From Brevundimonas naejangsanensis (GTDB lineage: Bacteria; Pseudomonadota; Alphaproteobacteria; Caulobacterales; Caulobacteraceae), in NCBI RefSeq assembly GCF_003627995.1, contig NZ_CP032707.1:1912501-1976500 (forward strand): 64,000 nucleotides of DNA, given 5' to 3'. Each line of letters begins with the position of its first letter. Positions within the stretch are counted from its first letter, which is position 1. The position numbers and the translations under genes were made by a program. Shown one piece after another: positions 10,083 through 21,793 of the stretch. The notes under the pieces are model-generated. The model saw nothing but the letters and a program-made list of their open reading frames with translations, had not been told where the DNA came from and searched no databases.

Positions 10083-11156
10083 TCAGAGGATGCGATTCAC
10101 GTGCGCCATCTTGCGCCCGGCGCGGGCCTCGCGCTTGCCGTAGAGGTGCAGGCGGGCGTTCGGCTCGGCGGCGAGGGTGCGCCATTGCTCGACCTCGTCG
10201 CCCAGCAGATTGGTCATCTCGACGCGGGCGTGGGCGGCGGTCGGGCCGAGGGGCCAGCCGACGACGGCGCGGACGTGCTGCTCGAACTGGTCGCAGACGC
10301 AGCCGTCCTGGGTCCAGTGGCCGGTGTTGTGGACGCGCGGGGCGACCTCGTTCACCAGCAGCTCTCCGTTCCCCATGTCGAACAGTTCGATGCCCATGAC
10401 GCCGATGTAGTCGAGGCCGTCCAGGACTGCGGCGGCGATCTGTTCGGCGCGCGTCTGGGTGGCGGGATCGACGGCCGCGGGGGCGGTGGTGGTCTTCAGC
10501 ACCCCGTTCTGGTGGACGTTCTCGCCCAGGGGATAGACGGCGACCGCGCCGTCGCGGCCGCGCGCGGCGATGACCGACAGCTCGCGCCGGAAGACGGCGG
10601 CGGCCTCCAGCACGGCGGGGCGGCGGCCGATGGCGTCGAAGGCGGCCTCGGCGTCAGCGGCGTGGCGAATCCAGGCCTGACCCTTGCCGTCATAGCCCTC
10701 ACGACGGGTCTTCAGCAGGGCGGGCAGGCCCAGGCGGTCGATGGCGGCGGTCAGGTCGTCCAGCGTCGTCACGGCGGCGAAATCGACGGTCGGGGCGCCG
10801 ACGGCGTTCAGATAGGTCTTCTCGTCCACCCGGTCCTGAGCCACGGCCAGCGCCGTCGGTCCCGGTGCGACCAGGGCGCCCGCTTCGGCCAGGGTCTCGA
10901 CCGAGGCGGCGGGGACGTTCTCGAACTCGAAGGTGACGACGTCGCACAGGCGGCCCAGCGCCTGCAGCGCGTCGGGATCGTCATAGGGGGCGGTGATCTG
11001 GGCGCGGGCCACGCGCGCGGCCGGGCAGTCGGGCTCCGGGTCCAGGATCACGACGTCGAAGCCCAGGCGCTCGGCGGCCTGGGCCAGCATCCGGCCCAGC
11101 TGGCCCCCGCCGAGGACGCCGAGGGTGGATCCGGGGGGCAGGGGCAGGTCGGGCAT
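10083..11156 (-). CDS. purK: N5-carboxyaminoimidazole ribonucleotide synthase
   Basis: A 357-residue ATP-grasp enzyme that carboxylates AIR with bicarbonate and ATP in purine synthesis. The N-terminal GVLGGGQLGRMLAQAAERLG is the family signature; LLKTRREGYDGKGQ (near 150-163) is the ATP-binding loop; ELSVIAARG and the metal-binding NEVAPRVHNTGHWTQ block near residue 270 complete the ATP-grasp site. The ATG overlaps the purE stop (ATGA), so the two are translated as a coupled pair in the usual purE-purK order. A stop-free frame runs far upstream through purE but carries no further conserved sequence. Confidence 0.96.
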   Translation of the reverse strand: MPDLPLPPGSTLGVLGGGQLGRMLAQAAERLGFDVVILDPEPDCPAARVARAQITAPYDDPDALQALGRLCDVVTFEFENVPAASVETLAEAGALVAPGPTALAVAQDRVDEKTYLNAVGAPTVDFAAVTTLDDLTAAIDRLGLPALLKTRREGYDGKGQAWIRHAADAEAAFDAIGRRPAVLEAAAVFRRELSVIAARGRDGAVAVYPLGENVHQNGVLKTTTAPAAVDPATQTRAEQIAAAVLDGLDYIGVMGIELFDMGNGELLVNEVAPRVHNTGHWTQDGCVCDQFEQHVRAVVGWPLGPTAAHARVEMTNLLGDEVEQWRTLAAEPNARLHLYGKREARAGRKMAHVNRIL

Positions 11157-11647
11157 CAGTCCTCGACGGTTTCGGCGACGGAATCGGTCTGGGCGGCGCG
11201 GAAGGCCGAGAGGCGCTCGGCCAGGGCGGGATCGGAGAGGGCCAGGATCTGCGCCGCCAGGATGCCGGCGTTGGCGGCGCCCGCCTCGCCGATGGCCAGG
11301 GTGGCGACGGGCACGCCGCCGGGCATCTGGACGATCGACAGTAGCGAATCGAGGCCCTTCAGCGCCTTGGACTGGACCGGCACGCCCAGCACCGGCAGGT
11401 CGGTCATCGAGGCGGCCATGCCCGGCAGGTGGGCCGCGCCGCCGGCGCCGGCGATGACGACCTTGAAGCCCTTGGCCTTGGCCGTGGTCGCGAAATCGTA
11501 GAGGCGCTGGGGGGTGCGGTGGGCGCTGACGACCTTGGCCTCCCAGGCGACGCCCAACTGGTCCAGGCGTTCGGCGGCCAGCTTCATCGTGGGCCAGTCG
11601 GACCGGCTGCCCATGATGATGGCGACAGGTGGCGTGGAGGCGGTCAT
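11156..11647 (-). CDS. purE: N5-CAIR mutase, catalytic subunit
   Basis: A 163-residue class I PurE that moves the carboxyl group of N5-CAIR to form CAIR. Conserved blocks are [12 protein letters not shown] (near residue 10), [12 protein letters not shown] with the catalytic His (near 40), [12 protein letters not shown] (near 68) and the [13 protein letters not shown] / GEAGAANAG segment. It heads the two-gene operon with purK and overlaps it by four bases. The start at 11647 gives the usual family length; upstream in-frame sequence has no family similarity and overlaps the GGDEF gene region on the other strand. Confidence 0.96.
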   Translation of the reverse strand: MTASTPPVAIIMGSRSDWPTMKLAAERLDQLGVAWEAKVVSAHRTPQRLYDFATTAKAKGFKVVIAGAGGAAHLPGMAASMTDLPVLGVPVQSKALKGLDSLLSIVQMPGGVPVATLAIGEAGAANAGILAAQILALSDPALAERLSAFRAAQTDSVAETVED

Positions 11648-11774
11648 GCGCAAAGGCTCCCCATGCGGAAAGCGGCCCGTTACAGCACCCGCGTTGCGCC
11701 CGCAACCGAGAGCGGTAGAGTCCGCCTCGTCGCGGGGCCTTGAGTCGGCCGGAAATGCGACGCCGGAGCCTGAC

Positions 11775-12377
11775 TTGAACGACCTGGCCGAACAGACGAC
11801 CGCTCCGGTTTCCGAAGCCGAACTGCACGCCGAGATCGCGCGCCTGCGCGCCGAGGCGGCGGCCCTGACCGAGCGGGCCGAGCGGGCCGAGGCCCTGGCC
11901 GACCATGATGTGCTGACGCCCGCGCTGAACCGGCGCGGCTTCATGACGGTGCTGGCGCGTAACCTGGCCTATTGCCGCCGCCACGGGGTCGAGGCGGCGC
12001 TGCTCTATCTCGACCTGGACGGGTTCAAGGGGATCAACGACAGCCGGGGCCATGCGGCGGGCGACGCGGCCCTGATCGCCGTGGCCGAACTGCTGCGGGC
12101 GAACGTGCGGGAATCGGACGCCGTCGGCCGCATGGGCGGGGACGAGTTCACGGTCGTGCTGATGAACGCGGGCGCCGAGGAAGGGCGCGAGAAGGCGCGG
12201 CGGCTGAACGCGGCCCTGGCCGAGGAGGGCTTCGTCTGGGACGGGGAGCGCCTGCCCCTGGGCGGCTCGTTCGGCGTGCGCGCCTATGCCGATCAGGCCG
12301 ACGCCGAGGTCTGGCTGGCCGAGGCCGACGCGGCCATGTGGCTGAGGAAGAGGGCGCGGCCTGAGGCGACGCGTTGA
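11775..12377 (+). CDS. Small GGDEF diguanylate cyclase with I-site
   Basis: A 200-residue protein with a short N-terminal coiled coil (about residues 13-43, heptads of Ala, Glu, Leu) and a GGDEF domain. The active-site motif GGDEF is at 121-125, preceded by the product-inhibition site RESD at 112-115 with exactly five residues between. Metal and substrate residues [12 protein letters not shown] are near 78-89. All hallmarks of an active cyclic-di-GMP synthase with feedback inhibition are present, with no sensory domain beyond the coiled coil, which could pair the domains. The TTG start has GGAG six bases upstream; no better in-frame start exists downstream of purE's own upstream region. The gene diverges from purE. 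Confidence 0.85.
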   Translation: MNDLAEQTTAPVSEAELHAEIARLRAEAAALTERAERAEALADHDVLTPALNRRGFMTVLARNLAYCRRHGVEAALLYLDLDGFKGINDSRGHAAGDAALIAVAELLRANVRESDAVGRMGGDEFTVVLMNAGAEEGREKARRLNAALAEEGFVWDGERLPLGGSFGVRAYADQADAEVWLAEADAAMWLRKRARPEATR

Positions 12378-12388
12378 CATGCCTGATC

Positions 12389-12541
12389 TCCCTTCCCCCT
12401 CGATGGGGGAAGGGCAGGGGATGGGGGTGTACACGGGACGCTGAAGGACAAGGCGCGGGTGGCGCGTCGGCGTCTCCGCAGTCACATCGGCTTCCGCTCG
12501 CCAACACCCCCACCCAACCCTCCCCATCGAGGGGGAGGGCT
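12389..12541. repeat. Paired palindromic repeat, family R1
   Basis: Left copy at about 12389-12428 (core CCCCCTCGATGGGGGAAGGG) and inverted right copy at about 12505-12541 (core CCTCCCCATCGAGGGGGAGG), matching the pair at 5096-5240. It fills the gap between the convergent GGDEF and permease genes and ends 10 bases before the permease stop. Confidence 0.82.
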
Positions 12542-12550
12542 TCAGCGGGT

Positions 12551-13954
12551 TCACCCGTTCAGCAGGCTCGAGCGGCGGCTGTAGAGTAGATAGACCGCCA
12601 CCCCGATGACGTTCCAGATGACGAAATTGATCTGGGTCGAGGCCGGCAGGCTGAAGAACAGATAGACGCAGCCCAGGATGGCCACCGGCCCGACCAGCCA
12701 CCAGACCGGGGCGCGGAAGACGCGCGGGCGGCCCGGCTCGCGGCGGCGCAGCACCATCAGGCACAGGCCGACCGAGGCGAAGGCCACCAGCGTCCCCGCA
12801 TTGGCCAGGGCGGCCAGGTCGCCCAGGGGGATGAAGCCGGCGATGATCGCCATCAGCACGGCCGTGCCCGCCGTCACGCGCACCGGTCCGCCCGAGCGCT
12901 CGGACACATGGGCCAGGCCGCGTGGCAGCAGGCCGTCGCGCGCCATGACGAAGAAGATGCGGCTCTGGCCGAACATGAAGGCCAGGATGACGGTCGGCAG
13001 GGCGACGACGGCGGCGCCCGCGATCAGGGTGGCCCACAGGTCCGAACCGACGGTGCGGGCGATGTGCGACAGGGGCTCGGGCGACTTCATGAAGTCGGTG
13101 AAGGGCATGGCGCCCAGGGCGGCGACGGCCACGGCTATGTAGATGGCGACGCAGGCCACCATGGAGCCGATGATGCCGATGGTCAGGTCGCGGCCGGGGT
13201 TGCGGGTCTCTTCCGCCGCCGTCGCCACGGCGTCGAAGCCGTAGAAGGCGAAGAAGATGATGGCCGCCGCCGCCATGACCCCCATCTCGGCCCCGATCCC
13301 GTGCGAGAAGCCATAGGGCATGAAGGGCTTGAGGTTGGCCGGATTGAAGTGGGGCAGGGCGATCGCCACGAAGGCGATCAGGGCGGCGATCTTGACCACC
13401 ACCAGGGCGGCGTTGATCGAGGCGCTCTCACGCGTGCCGGCGACCAGCAGGCCCGCCACGGCGGCGACGATGACCACGGCGGGCAGGTTGACGATGCCGC
13501 CCTGGGACGGGGCCGAGGTCAGCACGGCGGGCAGGCCCATGCCGATGCCCTCCATCATCCCCGAAAAATAGCCCGCCCAGCCGACGGCCACCGCCGAACA
13601 GACCACGGTGTATTCCAGGATCAGGCTCCACCCGACCATCCAGGCCGCGCCCTCGCCCAGGGTCGTGTAGGAATAGGTGTAGGCCGAGCCGGATTCCGGG
13701 ATCATGGTCGCCAGTTCGGCGTAGGCCAGGGCGGCGCAGACGCAGACGATGCCGGCGATGACGAAGGCCAGCATGACCGCCGGTCCGGCGCGCTCGGCCC
13801 CGACGCCGATCAGGGTGTAGATGCCGGTCCCCACGATGGCGCCCACCCCCAGGGCCACCAGGTGCGGCCAGGACAGGGTCGGCTTCAACCCATGGCTCTT
13901 CGGCGCCCCGCCCCCAAGCGCGGGCAGGGCCTTGCGGCGTGTCACGAAACTCAT
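12551..13954 (-). CDS. APC-superfamily amino acid permease (cationic amino acid transporter type)
   Basis: A 467-residue inner-membrane carrier with about 12 hydrophobic helices. The first helix carries the APC signature GVGAIVGTGIYTLIG at about 36-50, and ESGSAYTYSYTTLGE near 87 and GFDAVATAAEETRNP near 225 match the CAT/YhdG branch that imports amino acids by proton symport. The last helices resemble those of eukaryotic CAT transporters. It is divergent from the amidohydrolase/TonB receptor run, with a 385-base AT-richer region between, so co-regulation with that locus is possible but not shown. Substrate specificity is not readable. Confidence 0.88.
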   Translation of the reverse strand: MSFVTRRKALPALGGGAPKSHGLKPTLSWPHLVALGVGAIVGTGIYTLIGVGAERAGPAVMLAFVIAGIVCVCAALAYAELATMIPESGSAYTYSYTTLGEGAAWMVGWSLILEYTVVCSAVAVGWAGYFSGMMEGIGMGLPAVLTSAPSQGGIVNLPAVVIVAAVAGLLVAGTRESASINAALVVVKIAALIAFVAIALPHFNPANLKPFMPYGFSHGIGAEMGVMAAAAIIFFAFYGFDAVATAAEETRNPGRDLTIGIIGSMVACVAIYIAVAVAALGAMPFTDFMKSPEPLSHIARTVGSDLWATLIAGAAVVALPTVILAFMFGQSRIFFVMARDGLLPRGLAHVSERSGGPVRVTAGTAVLMAIIAGFIPLGDLAALANAGTLVAFASVGLCLMVLRRREPGRPRVFRAPVWWLVGPVAILGCVYLFFSLPASTQINFVIWNVIGVAVYLLYSRRSSLLNG

Positions 13955-14339
13955 GCGTCTCCCCCAGAGAGTCTTCGACTATGGAATAAGAATATTCGGT
14001 ATAACGTCGATTTTTCGCAGCATTTTTGGCGTGCGTCTGAACGCACAAGCTTTGCTGCGACAGAAAAAACGACCCAAAGAGGCCGTTTCCCTACCCGATC
14101 CATGGATCATAAATTCAGATTTGCCGTAGAAACAACGCTTCTGTCGCGCGTACGGCCCGAATTTACATATTTCGAAGATGGCGTTCGGTTTTTGGGGCTG
14201 CTGTGAATTTTATTCCGTCGTGCCGCTAATATCCGAAACTCCTGCCTGCGATGGGGTGCTAGCGAATTAAAGACCGGCTGAGGGGCCGGCCATGCGCTGC
14301 CAGGGGCCGAGGGCCCCCGATCTTGGGAGGGATTGCGGC
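13955..14339. promoter_or_regulatory. Divergent AT-richer control region between permease and amidohydrolase operon
   Basis: The stretch is clearly lower in GC than its surroundings, contains several A/T runs and no credible gene. A perfect 6-bp inverted repeat GTGCGT-CTGA-ACGCAC lies at 14031-14046. Promoters for both the permease (minus) and the amidohydrolase operon (plus) must lie here. An Lrp/AsnC regulator encoded at the far end of that run is a candidate binder, which is inference only. Confidence 0.5.
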
Positions 14340-16019
14340 TTGCGGACGACGGTTGGGATGAAGGCCATCTTCAAGGGCGCGGGCGCGGCCTGCGCGGCGG
14401 CGCTGCTGCTGGCGGCGGGGACGCCGAGCGTGGTTTCGGCGCAAACACAGGCTCAGGCCGAGGCTCAGGCGGCCCCGGCGCGCGCTTCGCTGAATCCGGC
14501 GCCGGCGCGGCGCGCCGACGAAGGCTTCGGCCCCTATCCGCTGATGGTGGTGCGCGGCGCCATGCTGATCGACGGCACGGGCGCCCCCCCCATGGGGCCG
14601 GTCGACATCGTCATCGAGAACGACAAGATCACCGACATCATCCAGGCTGGCTGGCCGGGCCTGCCGGAGCGCGAGGGGCGTCCGCCGCTGAACGCCGCGC
14701 ACGAGATCGACGCGCGCGGCATGTATGTCATGCCGGGCTTCGTCGACGCCCACGCCCACGGCGGCAGCCCGCAGAAGGCGCCGGACCTGGAGTATGTCTA
14801 CAAGCTGTGGCTGGCCCACGGCGTGACGACGGTGCGCGGCGTCAGCCTGGCGCCGCATGACATCGCCGTGTCGGAGAAGGCCCGCTCGGCCCGGGGCGAG
14901 ATCGTCGCTCCGCGCATCTACAACTATCAGACCCTGGGCTCGGGCTGGTCGCGCGGCCGCATCCGCAACCCCCAGATGGCGCGCGAGTGGGTGCGCTGGG
15001 GCGCGGCCAACGGCGTGGACGGGATCAAGTTCTTCCTGCGCGGCGACGAGACGCCCGAGGTGGTCCTGGCCGCCATCGACGAGGCCAAGAAGAACGGCAT
15101 GGGCACGGTGGCCCACATCGCCCAGCCGGGCGTGGCCCAGCTGAACGCCGAGCAACTGGCGGCGGCGGGCCTGGGGACCATCACCCACTTCTACGGCCAC
15201 TTCGAGTCGCTGCTGGGCGGGCGGACGATCCAGAACTATCCGACCGACTACAACTTCTACGACGAGCAGAAGCGCTTCGGCGAGGCGGCCGAGATCTGGG
15301 ACGAGGTCGAGCCCGGCTCGCCGCAGTGGTACGCTTATCTGGAGGCCCAGAAGGAGACGGGCGTCGTCTTCGATCCGACGATGACCATCTATGCGGCGTC
15401 GCGCGACCTGATGCGGGCCCGCAACGCCCCCTGGCACCAGACCTACACCCTGCCGACGCTGGCGGACTATTTCCAGTCCACGCGCGACAACCACGGCAGC
15501 TACTTCTTCGACTGGACGACCTCGAACGAAGTGGCGTGGCGCCGCTTCTACGAGCGCTTCATGCGCCTGGTGAACGACTACAAGAAGGTCGGCGGCCGGG
15601 TGACGGTGGGCTCGGACTCGGGCTTCATCTGGAAGCTGTACGGCTTTGGCTACATCGAGGAGCTTGAGCTGCTGCAGGAGGCGGGCTTCCACCCGCTGGA
15701 GATCGTGCGCGCCGCGACCATGGACGGCGCCGCGACCCTGGCCGAGCCGACCGGCAAGGCGCCGACCTTCGGCATCGTGCGGCCCGGCATGAGCGCGGAT
15801 CTGGTCATCACGACCGAGAATCCGCTGGCCAACTTCAAGACTCTGTACGGCACCGGCCATGAACGCCTGAGCCCCGAGAACCGCATCGAGACGGTCGGCG
15901 GGGTGCGTTGGACGGTGGCGCGGGGCGTCGCCTACGACGCGCCGGCCTTGCTGGCCGACGTGCGGGCCATGGTCGATCGGCAAAAGGCCGAACGAGAGGC
16001 TGCGCCCGCCGGGCGCTGA
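14340..16019 (+). CDS. Secreted amidohydrolase-family metal-dependent hydrolase
   Basis: A 559-residue protein with a signal peptide (about 1-34, cleavage near VSA-Q) and an imidazolonepropionase/prolidase-like amidohydrolase domain. The first metal site is FVDAHAHGG with His138 and His140; later ligands are expected in GIKFFLRGDE (Lys), AHIAQPG (His), THFYGHFE (His) and GSDSGF (Asp). It should hydrolyse an amide or peptide bond outside the cytoplasm. The TTG at 14340 is chosen because GGGAGGGA sits eight bases upstream; an ATG at 14358 with a poor ribosome site is the alternative and also leaves a usable signal peptide. It is the first gene of a run with the TonB receptor 77 bases downstream. 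Confidence 0.82.
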   Translation: MRTTVGMKAIFKGAGAACAAALLLAAGTPSVVSAQTQAQAEAQAAPARASLNPAPARRADEGFGPYPLMVVRGAMLIDGTGAPPMGPVDIVIENDKITDIIQAGWPGLPEREGRPPLNAAHEIDARGMYVMPGFVDAHAHGGSPQKAPDLEYVYKLWLAHGVTTVRGVSLAPHDIAVSEKARSARGEIVAPRIYNYQTLGSGWSRGRIRNPQMAREWVRWGAANGVDGIKFFLRGDETPEVVLAAIDEAKKNGMGTVAHIAQPGVAQLNAEQLAAAGLGTITHFYGHFESLLGGRTIQNYPTDYNFYDEQKRFGEAAEIWDEVEPGSPQWYAYLEAQKETGVVFDPTMTIYAASRDLMRARNAPWHQTYTLPTLADYFQSTRDNHGSYFFDWTTSNEVAWRRFYERFMRLVNDYKKVGGRVTVGSDSGFIWKLYGFGYIEELELLQEAGFHPLEIVRAATMDGAATLAEPTGKAPTFGIVRPGMSADLVITTENPLANFKTLYGTGHERLSPENRIETVGGVRWTVARGVAYDAPALLADVRAMVDRQKAEREAAPAGR

Positions 16020-16096
16020 TCCTGACTACCGACGGGCGCGCGCCGCATGGGGACGGCGCGCCTCTGTCTGCAAATCAAAAAACGAGGGGTGATCCA

Positions 16097-19045
<2,949 letters not shown>

Positions 19046-19057
19046 TCCGGCAAAAGG

Positions 19058-19083
19058 GAGGCCGCCCGTTCGCGGGCGGCCTC
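19058..19083 (+). terminator. Strong hairpin with TTCG loop after the receptor gene
   Basis: An 11-bp perfect stem GAGGCCGCCCG / CGGGCGGCCTC closes on TTCG. No T-run follows, so it may be a leaky terminator or an mRNA-stabilising 3' end that lowers expression of the DUF885 gene relative to the receptor. Confidence 0.65.
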
Positions 19084-19133
19084 TCGCCTTGAGGGCGCCC
19101 GGGGCGTCCGCATCCACCTTGGGGGAGAGACAG

Positions 19134-20924
19134 TTGAAGACCCTGACCGCATATAGCGCCATCGCCGCCGCCGTCGGCGTGCTGGCGTTCGCCGCTCCGC
19201 TGACGACAGCGGCCGCTTCGGCGCCCGCCGCCGCTACCGTCGCCGCGCCGTCGGCGCTGGACGCCCAGTTCCAAGCCATCGCCGCCGAGGAATGGGCCTG
19301 GCGCCAGAAGGAGATGCCCTCGCGTGGCTCCCGGCCGACGACCCTGCCGGACGTCAGCGCCGCCACCCAGCAACGCCGCCTGGAGTACTGGACCGGCGTC
19401 CAGCGTCGCCTGGAGGCCATCGCCCCGGACCAGCTGTCGGCCTCGGAGCGGACCAACTACGCCGTTTACAAGCATCAGATCGACAACTTCGTCGATGACG
19501 GCCGTCACCGGCTGTACGAGATGCCCTTCAACTCGGACAGCTCCTTCTGGTCGTCGATCGCGGGCATGGGCAATGCGACCTACGCCACGGTCGAGGACTA
19601 TGAGCGCTATCTGTCGCAGCTGCGCGACACGCCGCGCTACTTCGACCAGCAGATCGTCAATATGCGGGCCGGCCTGGCGCGCGGCTTCACCCAGCCCAAG
19701 GCCTCCCTGGTCGGGCGGGACGTGTCGATCCTGGCGGTGACCGAGCCGGCCGACGTGACGCAGAACCCCTTCTACAAGCCTTTCCTGGCCATGCCCGCGA
19801 ACATGGCCGAGGCGGACAAGCAGCGCCTGCGCGCCGCCGCCGTCCAGGCGATCCAGCAGCAGGTCGTGCCCGCGCACCGCACCTTGCTGAATTTCATCCG
19901 CACCGAATATGTGCCGGGCGCGCGCGACACCTTGGGCGCCAACCGCCTGCCGAACGGCGACGACTTCTACCAGACGCAGATTCGCCAATACACCAGCGTC
20001 AACCTGACGCCGGACCAGATTCACCAGATCGGCCGGGCCGAGGTCGCCCGCATCCGCGCCGAGATGGAGGCGGTGATGCGCAGCACCGGCTACACCGGCA
20101 GCTTCGCCGAGTTCATCACCTTCCTGAAGACCGACCCCCAGTTCCACTACGAGAAGCCCGAGCACCTGCTGTGGCACGGCGCCTGGGTCATCAAGAAGGT
20201 GGACGGCAAGATGGGCCAGTATTTCAACCTGAAGCCGCGCGACACCTTCAGCCTGATCCCCGTGCCGGACAGCATCGCCCCCTTCTACACGGCCGGGCGC
20301 GGCGGCAACGGGACCTGCCTGCTGAACACCTACGACCTGCCTTCGCGGCCGCGCTACAACATCCCGGCGCTGACGGTGCACGAGTGCAATCCGGGCCACG
20401 CCTGGCACGGCGTCCTGCGCCGCGAGCACGCCAAGCTGCCCGAGTGGCGCTCGCAGGCGGGCATCTCGGCCTTCGGCGAGGGCTGGGCGCTCTACACCGA
20501 GAAGCTGGCCGTCGAGATGGGCATCTACGAAGACCCCTACGAGGACTTCGGCCGCCTGAACTACGAGATGTGGCGCGCCGCGCGCCTGGTGATCGACACC
20601 GGCCTGCACTCCAAGGGCTGGACGCGCGATCAGGCCATCGCCTTCCTGAGCGAGAACACGGCCCTGTCGGATCACGAGGTCGGCACCGAGATCGACCGCT
20701 ACATCACCTGGCCCGGCCAGGCGCTGGCCTACAAGCTGGGCGAGATCGAGATCGTGCGCCTGCGCCGTAAGGCCGAGGCCGAGCTGGGCGCGGACTTCGA
20801 CATCAAGGCCTTCCACGACCACCTGCTGGCCCTGGGCGTCGCCACCATCCCGGCCATGACCGCCGAGATGGAGGCCTTCATCGCCCAGTCCAAGGCCGCC
20901 GCGGGAACGCGCGCGGCGCAGTGA
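19134..20924 (+). CDS. Secreted DUF885-family metallopeptidase
   Basis: A 596-residue protein with an N-terminal signal peptide (about 1-30). The DUF885 core shows VHECNPGHAWHG (zinc-binding HExxPGH-type motif with Cys in place of Gly) near residue 420, GEGWALYTEKLA near 445 (third ligand Glu) and a C-terminal ITWPGQALAYKLGE block, all expected for this M32/M3-related peptidase family. It should cleave small peptides in the periplasm or be a lipoprotein-free exported enzyme. The TTG start at 19134 has GGGGGAGAG just upstream; an ATG-like earlier start at 19089 is less good. It follows the receptor gene by 88 bases and is probably co-transcribed through the hairpin. Confidence 0.85.
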   Translation: MKTLTAYSAIAAAVGVLAFAAPLTTAAASAPAAATVAAPSALDAQFQAIAAEEWAWRQKEMPSRGSRPTTLPDVSAATQQRRLEYWTGVQRRLEAIAPDQLSASERTNYAVYKHQIDNFVDDGRHRLYEMPFNSDSSFWSSIAGMGNATYATVEDYERYLSQLRDTPRYFDQQIVNMRAGLARGFTQPKASLVGRDVSILAVTEPADVTQNPFYKPFLAMPANMAEADKQRLRAAAVQAIQQQVVPAHRTLLNFIRTEYVPGARDTLGANRLPNGDDFYQTQIRQYTSVNLTPDQIHQIGRAEVARIRAEMEAVMRSTGYTGSFAEFITFLKTDPQFHYEKPEHLLWHGAWVIKKVDGKMGQYFNLKPRDTFSLIPVPDSIAPFYTAGRGGNGTCLLNTYDLPSRPRYNIPALTVHECNPGHAWHGVLRREHAKLPEWRSQAGISAFGEGWALYTEKLAVEMGIYEDPYEDFGRLNYEMWRAARLVIDTGLHSKGWTRDQAIAFLSENTALSDHEVGTEIDRYITWPGQALAYKLGEIEIVRLRRKAEAELGADFDIKAFHDHLLALGVATIPAMTAEMEAFIAQSKAAAGTRAAQ

Positions 20925-20943
20925 CGGGGCAGTGACCGGGCCG

Positions 20944-20981
20944 AACCGCCGGTTGATCCGTTGCGGATCGGCCGGCGGTTT
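20944..20981 (+). terminator. Intrinsic terminator after the DUF885 gene
   Basis: A long stem with arms AACCGCCGG and CCGGCGGTT plus an inner GATCCG-TTG-CGGATC stem, followed by T-rich sequence. It separates the peptidase gene from the Lrp-type regulator 40 bases further on. Confidence 0.75.
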
Positions 20982-21021
20982 GTCAGTGTCGGGAATCTGT
21001 AAGGCGTAAGGGGAAGAGCGC

Positions 21022-21495
21022 ATGAGCGCCGCGGACTACAAGCTGGACGAGGCCGACCGCCGCATCTTGCGGGTGCTGCAGCAGGACGGACGGATCACCA
21101 ATCAGGATCTGGCCGCCGCCTGCAACATGTCGGCGTCGTCCTGTTTCGAGCGGGTGCGACGGCTGCGCGAGCGCGGCGTCATCACCGGCTATACGGCGCT
21201 GATCGATCCCAAATTCGCCGAGCGCGAACTGCTGATCTTCATCGAGGTGCTGCTAGACCGCACCACCTCGGACATCTTCGACCAGTTTGCCGAACGCATC
21301 CGCCGCTCGCCCGAGGTGCTGGAGTGCCACATGGTGGCCGGCGGCTTCGACTATCTGGTCAAGGTGCGCATGAAGGACATGGCCGCCTATCGCGCCTTCC
21401 TGGCCGACACCCTGATCGTCATGCCGGGCGTGCGCGAGACCCGCACCTATGCGGTGATGGAAGAGGTCAAGGACACTTCGGTCCTGCCGCTTTAA
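21022..21495 (+). CDS. Lrp/AsnC-family transcriptional regulator
   Basis: A 157-residue regulator with the classic two parts: an N-terminal helix-turn-helix (about residues 8-60, LDEADRRILRVLQQDGRITN then SASSCFERVRRLRERGVI) and a C-terminal RAM ligand-binding domain (about 70-150, with HMVAGGFDYLVKVRMKD and MPGVRETRTYAVMEEVKD). Family members sense amino acids and control their uptake and breakdown. GGGGAAGAG precedes the ATG. It follows the receptor/peptidase run in the same direction but behind a terminator, so it may regulate that run or the divergent amino acid permease; neither is shown. Confidence 0.93.
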   Translation: MSAADYKLDEADRRILRVLQQDGRITNQDLAAACNMSASSCFERVRRLRERGVITGYTALIDPKFAERELLIFIEVLLDRTTSDIFDQFAERIRRSPEVLECHMVAGGFDYLVKVRMKDMAAYRAFLADTLIVMPGVRETRTYAVMEEVKDTSVLPL

Positions 21496-21502
21496 GCCGC
21501 TT

Positions 21503-21523
21503 CCCTCTCCCGGAGGGAGAGGG
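21503..21523. terminator. Palindrome R4 between lrp-type gene and DUF465 gene
   Basis: Stem CCCTCTCCC / GGGAGAGGG between convergent genes, like that at 10062. It lies 8 bases after the regulator stop and 6 bases before the stop of the minus-strand gene. Confidence 0.7.
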
Positions 21524-21528
21524 CGTCA

Positions 21529-21756
21529 TTACGCAATTATGTCGGGCAGGATGCGGTCCTGAAGCTTCACGATCTCGTCGCGCAGGGCCAGCTTCTTGCG
21601 CTTGAGGCGGGCGATCATCAGCTGGTCGGGCGCCGGCATGAGGGACAGGGCCTCGATGGAGGCGTCCAGGTCGGCGTGCTCCTGCAGCAGCAGGGTGAGC
21701 TGCGCGCGCAGCTCCTTTTCCTCGTCGGACAAGATCGGTTCGTCGTCGTTCATCAT
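21529..21756 (-). CDS. DUF465 (YdcH-like) small coiled-coil protein
   Basis: A 75-residue, highly charged helical protein. The C-terminal half, HADLDASIEALSLMPAPDQL and then RLKRKKLALRDEIVKLQDRI, is the DUF465/YdcH pattern, in which a short helix is followed by a KR-rich segment and a second helix. The N-terminus is extended with acidic residues. The start has two adjacent ATGs (21756 and 21753). The function of the family is unknown. A shorter paralogue lies at 22992-23165. Confidence 0.82.
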   Translation of the reverse strand: MMNDDEPILSDEEKELRAQLTLLLQEHADLDASIEALSLMPAPDQLMIARLKRKKLALRDEIVKLQDRILPDIIA

Positions 21757-21793
21757 CAGGCCCCGGACCGGGAGGATTATAGCTGAGCCGAGG

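Noticed and set aside
10083..13037. A 984-codon reading that would fuse purK with upstream sequence on the minus strand.
   Set aside because: Only the last 357 codons match PurK, with a start overlapping purE. The rest runs through purE in another frame, the R1 repeats and part of the permease gene.
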